Notes under the pieces: generated by a model
The model's input: the letters and a program-made list of their open reading frames with translations, nothing else
Database searches by the model: none
Told to the model about the DNA's origin: nothing
NCBI GenBank assembly: GCA_965216025.1
Contig: CBDCEX010000015.1
Location: 124,001-188,000, forward strand
DNA: 64,000 bases
Source: JADFQT01 sp965216025
Lineage (GTDB): Bacteria; Chloroflexota; Dehalococcoidia; Lucifugimonadales; UBA3495
Direction: 5' to 3'
In this document: in pieces, positions 63,917 through 64,000 of the stretch
Layout of the letters: the number at the start of each line of letters is the position of its first letter
How positions within the stretch are numbered: position 1 is the first letter of the stretch
Translations under genes and position numbers: made by a program

Positions 63917-64000
63917 ATGACGAGTATGAATCTACAGGCCATCTATGTAAGGTTTTACAGAGCCTTCAACTTCGACTATCTCCGGAAACAACACCCGAAG
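63917..64000 (+). CDS. start of an AAA-ATPase-like gene (3' end outside window)
   Basis: ATG 63917 behind ribosome site GGAGGT gives MTSMNLQAIYVRFYRAFNFD then YLRKQHPK and runs off the end. AIYVRFYRAFNFDYLRK resembles the opening strand of SMC/OLD-like AAA ATPases of defence and DNA-repair type (LxxLxIxNFRxF-like), but no Walker A lies within the window. An in-frame ATG at 63926 is an alternative start. Confidence 0.5.
   Translation, partial: MTSMNLQAIYVRFYRAFNFDYLRKQHPK

Overview
The window is a mosaic of single-copy bacterial metabolic genes (left third) and a dense graveyard of mobile DNA (from about 12.9 kb onward). Gene content (GMC oxidoreductase, LLM-type flavin oxidoreductase, VOC protein, PuuE-like polysaccharide deacetylase, Amt plus a short GSI-type glutamine synthetase, SNF2 + SWIM pair) and the abundance of zinc-ribbon and SEC-C microproteins would fit a member of the Chloroflexota (Dehalococcoidia/SAR202-like). 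This is inference from gene content, not a marker-gene assignment. TAG, TGA and TAA are all used as ordinary stops.

1-12.9 kb, core region: HPP-family membrane protein, VOC protein, a frameshifted zinc-ribbon membrane protein, receiver-like protein, SEC-C microprotein, GMC oxidoreductase, S26B-like lipoprotein, polysaccharide deacetylase, a frameshifted histidine kinase, then amt and glnA (ammonium uptake and assimilation) preceded by four TTAACA-like hexamers at exact 11-bp spacing. A truncated OmpR-type response regulator marks the edge.

12.9-23.4 kb: IS630-A copy 1, a four-gene minus-strand cluster in which a GATase-like gene carries two in-frame TAG codons and an ISAs1 insertion (with target duplication), a YihY-type membrane protein, and an intact SNF2 helicase / SWIM-finger pair.

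23.5-45.1 kb, transposon nest: IS1182 relic, degenerate IS21, and a large serine recombinase whose pieces (27.0-33.0 kb) can be rejoined around IS66, itself split by an IS1380-like element, plus a second IS1380 element. Then come a truncated pcm, IS5 fragment, second IS21, IS630-A copy 2, an intact resolvase with a res-like site split by that IS, a truncated CHC2/primase-like gene, an LLM oxidoreductase, IS630-B and IS701.

45.1-52.7 kb: one type I-E-like CRISPR repeat, a DUF4440 protein, a truncated protein kinase, two MITE-like elements of about 145 bp with perfect TIRs and target duplications, ISAs1 copy 2, a broken MltR-type gene, IS630-C, and a prophage scrap (head-tail connector, portal, small proteins) ending in a complete tRNA-Trp and a terminator.

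53.0-64.0 kb, accessory island: the 3' half of a tRNA-Ile (an att-like scar), a divergent LexA/CI-like repressor with a promoter/operator region, iteron-like repeats, a Replic_Relax-like protein, an unusual UvrD-family helicase and a convergent NERD-like nuclease. These last genes are the best candidate for an uncharacterised DNA-processing or defence module. After an intact IS1182 come a nucleoside-deoxyribosyltransferase/SLOG-like gene, a gene scrap, and the start of what looks like an AAA ATPase, again defence-island-like. Frameshifts are common in the accessory genes. Some are shared between two IS copies and so are unlikely to be sequencing errors, but others could be.
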